Positions 62,308 to 64,000 of a DNA stretch of 64,000 nt are shown here, one piece after another (positions within the stretch are counted from its first letter, which is position 1; each line of letters opens with the position of its first letter). Origin of the DNA: Fodinicola feengrottensis. Its GTDB lineage: Bacteria; Actinomycetota; Actinomycetes; Mycobacteriales; HKI-0501. The notes under the pieces were generated by a model. The model was not told where the DNA came from. It made no database searches and saw nothing but the letters and a program-made list of their open reading frames with translations. A program made the translations under genes and the position numbers. The DNA is taken from assembly GCF_010993775.1 (NCBI RefSeq), contig NZ_WOTO01000001.1:186001-250000 (forward strand), given 5' to 3'.

Positions 62308-63540
62308 CGATTTCTCTGGAAGCTCCTACCAAGTCCGGCAACCAGCCGAAATTCGCCCGTGACGTGGTAGTCATCGGCGGCTGCGGGCACGTCGGGCTGC
62401 CATTGGCGATCGCGCTGGCCGATCGCGGGGCGAATGTGGGGATCTACGACGTGAACGCGAGGTCCGTACGCGACGTCAACGGCGGCCAGATGCCATTCGA
62501 CGAGTCCGGCGCTCCCGATGTTTTGCGGCGAGTGCTGGCAGCGGATCGGTTGAAGGCATCGGTCGACCCGGCGATGATTTCCAGTGCGGAGCACGTTGTG
62601 GTGGTGATCGGTACGCCGGTCGACCGGCACCTGAATCCTGACCAGGCCGCGATTGGGGACGCGTTGGCCGCCTGCGCGGATCATTTCCGCGACGGGCAGC
62701 TGATCGTGCTGCGCAGCACGGTTTATCCAGGGGTCACGGCGAGCGTGGAGAAAATGGTCGCCGGACTCGGCATCGAACTGGACGTGGCTTTCTGCCCGGA
62801 GCGGATCGCCGAGGGGCGGGCGATGACCGAGCTGTTCGATCTGCCGCAGATCGTCTCCAGCCGGACCGCTCGCGGCGTGGAAACGGGCCGGCCGGCTTTT
62901 CCGCCTGTTGACGGGCAGCGTGGTCGAGATGACGCCAGAGGAAGCCGAGCTGGCCAAACTTTTCACCAATGTCTGGCGATATGTCAAGTTCGCCACCGCG
63001 AACCAGCTTTACATGATGGCCAACGACCGTGGGCTGGACTTCGAACGGATCCGGGCTGGCCTGACCGCCGAGTACCCGCGGGCGGCGGACATGCCAGGGC
63101 CCGGTTTTCGCGGCGGGGCCGTGTCTTTTCAAGGACACGATGCAGCTCGCCGCGTACAACAACAACAACAATTTCGCGCTCGGGCACACCGCGATGGCGA
63201 TCAACGAGGGGTTGCCTCTCTATCTCGTCGACAGGGTCGAGCGTCGCTTCGATTTGTCGTCGATGACGGTCGGCATCCTGGGGATGGCGTTCAAGGGTCG
63301 ATCGGATGACATCCGGTCGAGTTTGTCCTACAAGCTCAAGCGGATTCTGAAGTTCAAGGCCGCCCGGGTAATGTGCACCGACCCGTACGTCACGGTTGAT
63401 CTTGACCTGCGCCCGCTGGACGAAGTGCTTGCCGCCGACCTGATTTTCGTGGCTGCTCCACATGAAGAATATCGCGGCCTGAGCATTGACAAGCCGGTTG
63501 TCGACGTGTGGAACATGATGGGCAAGGGGTCCGGGTGTGA
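62304..63540 (+). CDS. Nucleotide-sugar (UDP-sugar) 6-dehydrogenase
   Basis: About 412 residues. Rossmann motif VVVIGGCGHVGLPLAIALADRG, VVVIGTPVDRHLNPD, FCPERIAEGRAMTEL, NVWRYVKFATANQLYMM. The catalytic Cys is in GPCLFKDTMQLAAY once an indel near 63108 is bridged, as in WecC-type enzymes. A run of five Asn (63160-63174) follows. Other indels near 62880 and 63525. Converts a UDP-hexose(amine) to the uronate, supplying an acidic envelope glycan. Confidence 0.87.
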
Positions 63541-64000
63541 CCGTCATGACGCGGCCGCGGGTTTCTGTCGTTATTCCGGCCTACAACGAGGGCAAGGACA
63601 TCGTGCCGGTCCTCGACCGGCTTTTCGGGGCTGTCACGCTGGTCTGCGAGGTCCTGGTGGTCGTGGACGCGCCGGACGACACGACAGTCGCCGTCATTGA
63701 GGAATATGCGCAAGGTCAGCCGGGCCTGAGATGCACGGTGAACACGTACGGCCGCGGCCCTGCGAACGCCATTCGCTTCGGCATCGAGGTGGCCACCGCA
63801 CCGGTGACTGTTGTCACCATGGCCGACGGCTGCGACGATCCCCGGCAGATCGACGACCTGACCCGGCTGGTCGAGCGTGGTGTGTCCGTCGCGGCCGCGT
63901 CCCGCTATATGCCCGGGGGCCAACAGGTCGGCGGGCCGTGGCTGAAGGCCCTGATCTCGAAATGGGCCGGTCTTTCGCTGTGGCTGCTGGCACATCTCGG
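63537..64000 (+). CDS. GT2 glycosyltransferase, N-terminal part
   Basis: GTG overlaps the dehydrogenase stop (GTGA). 154 residues are visible before the window ends. VSVVIPAYNEGKDIVPVLDRL, LVVVDAPDDTT, RGPANAIRFGIEVA and TMADGCDDPRQIDDL give a complete GT-A nucleotide-sugar site. Probably polyprenyl-phosphate glycosyltransferase serving the GT39 enzyme. Confidence 0.88.
   Translation, partial: MTVMTRPRVSVVIPAYNEGKDIVPVLDRLFGAVTLVCEVLVVVDAPDDTTVAVIEEYAQGQPGLRCTVNTYGRGPANAIRFGIEVATAPVTVVTMADGCDDPRQIDDLTRLVERGVSVAAASRYMPGGQQVGGPWLKALISKWAGLSLWLLAHL

Noticed and set aside
1..64000. tRNA, rRNA, riboswitch, insertion sequence, integrase or attachment sites
   Set aside because: I looked for cloverleaf-like and T-box/cobalamin-type signals and for transposase or integrase motifs by eye and saw none; a covariance-model scan would be needed to exclude small RNAs.

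Overview
The window is very GC-rich, with short gene spacing, many GTG starts and many 4-base start/stop overlaps. It contains a type II polyketide synthase, LuxR/ECF/SARP-type regulators, an alkyltransferase-like protein and several carbohydrate ABC systems. This fits a soil-type filamentous actinomycete (Actinomycetota); I cannot name the genus. Most longer genes are broken by single-base indels, about one per kb and often in G/C runs. Reading frame, motifs and codon use resume at once after each break, and several breaks are compensated by a second indel nearby. I therefore treat them as sequence errors and annotate through them, giving approximate positions.

Layout. 0-6 kb: 3' end of a MetE-like gene, then a GH5-like glycosidase, a LacI repressor and a sugar ABC importer (binding protein plus two permeases), linked by two near-palindromic operators (1607-1622 and 2827-2842). 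6.3-10.5 kb: GMC oxidoreductase, patatin-like protein and alpha/beta hydrolase with overlapping ends. 10.4-15 kb: a large LuxR-type ATPase regulator, an ECF sigma factor and a BTAD (SARP-type) regulator. 15-19 kb: a membrane-anchored M16 peptidase with a helical-repeat partner, and a RecB/Cas4-like protein with an Fe-S cysteine set but a degraded nuclease motif.

19.5-30.6 kb: an alkyltransferase-like DNA-binding protein, an APH-type kinase, and then a probable alginate/uronate utilisation locus. Its LacI gene (21082) is followed, on the opposite strand, by an operon reading 30519 to 22112: binding protein, two permeases, SDR, two heparinase-II/III-type lyases and a PL7 alginate lyase. A 16-bp site before the LacI gene and one before the operon agree at 14 of 16 positions. 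31-36.4 kb: YCII protein, ECF sigma factor with a membrane partner carrying an odd BTAD-like tail, and two envelope glycan proteins.

36.6-45.2 kb: a type II PKS cluster: PPOX protein, DUF1772 protein, cupin, KS-alpha, chain length factor, ACP, aromatase/cyclase, second DUF1772 protein, ketoreductase, two small monooxygenases, a 63-residue unknown, and an asparagine-synthetase-like amide ligase whose nucleophile position is Ser. The set resembles pentangular polyphenol pathways with amide tailoring. 45.4-55.5 kb: a second catabolic locus (amidohydrolase, GH4, IclR, Zn-dehydrogenase, SDR, SMP-30 lactonase, ABC importer, GH114). 55.5-64 kb: MGT-type glycosyltransferase, DrrAB-like exporter, O-methyltransferase, then GtrA, GT39, nucleotide-sugar dehydrogenase and GT2, an envelope glycan operon that runs off the window. 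I saw no rRNA, tRNA, CRISPR array, insertion sequence or prophage.
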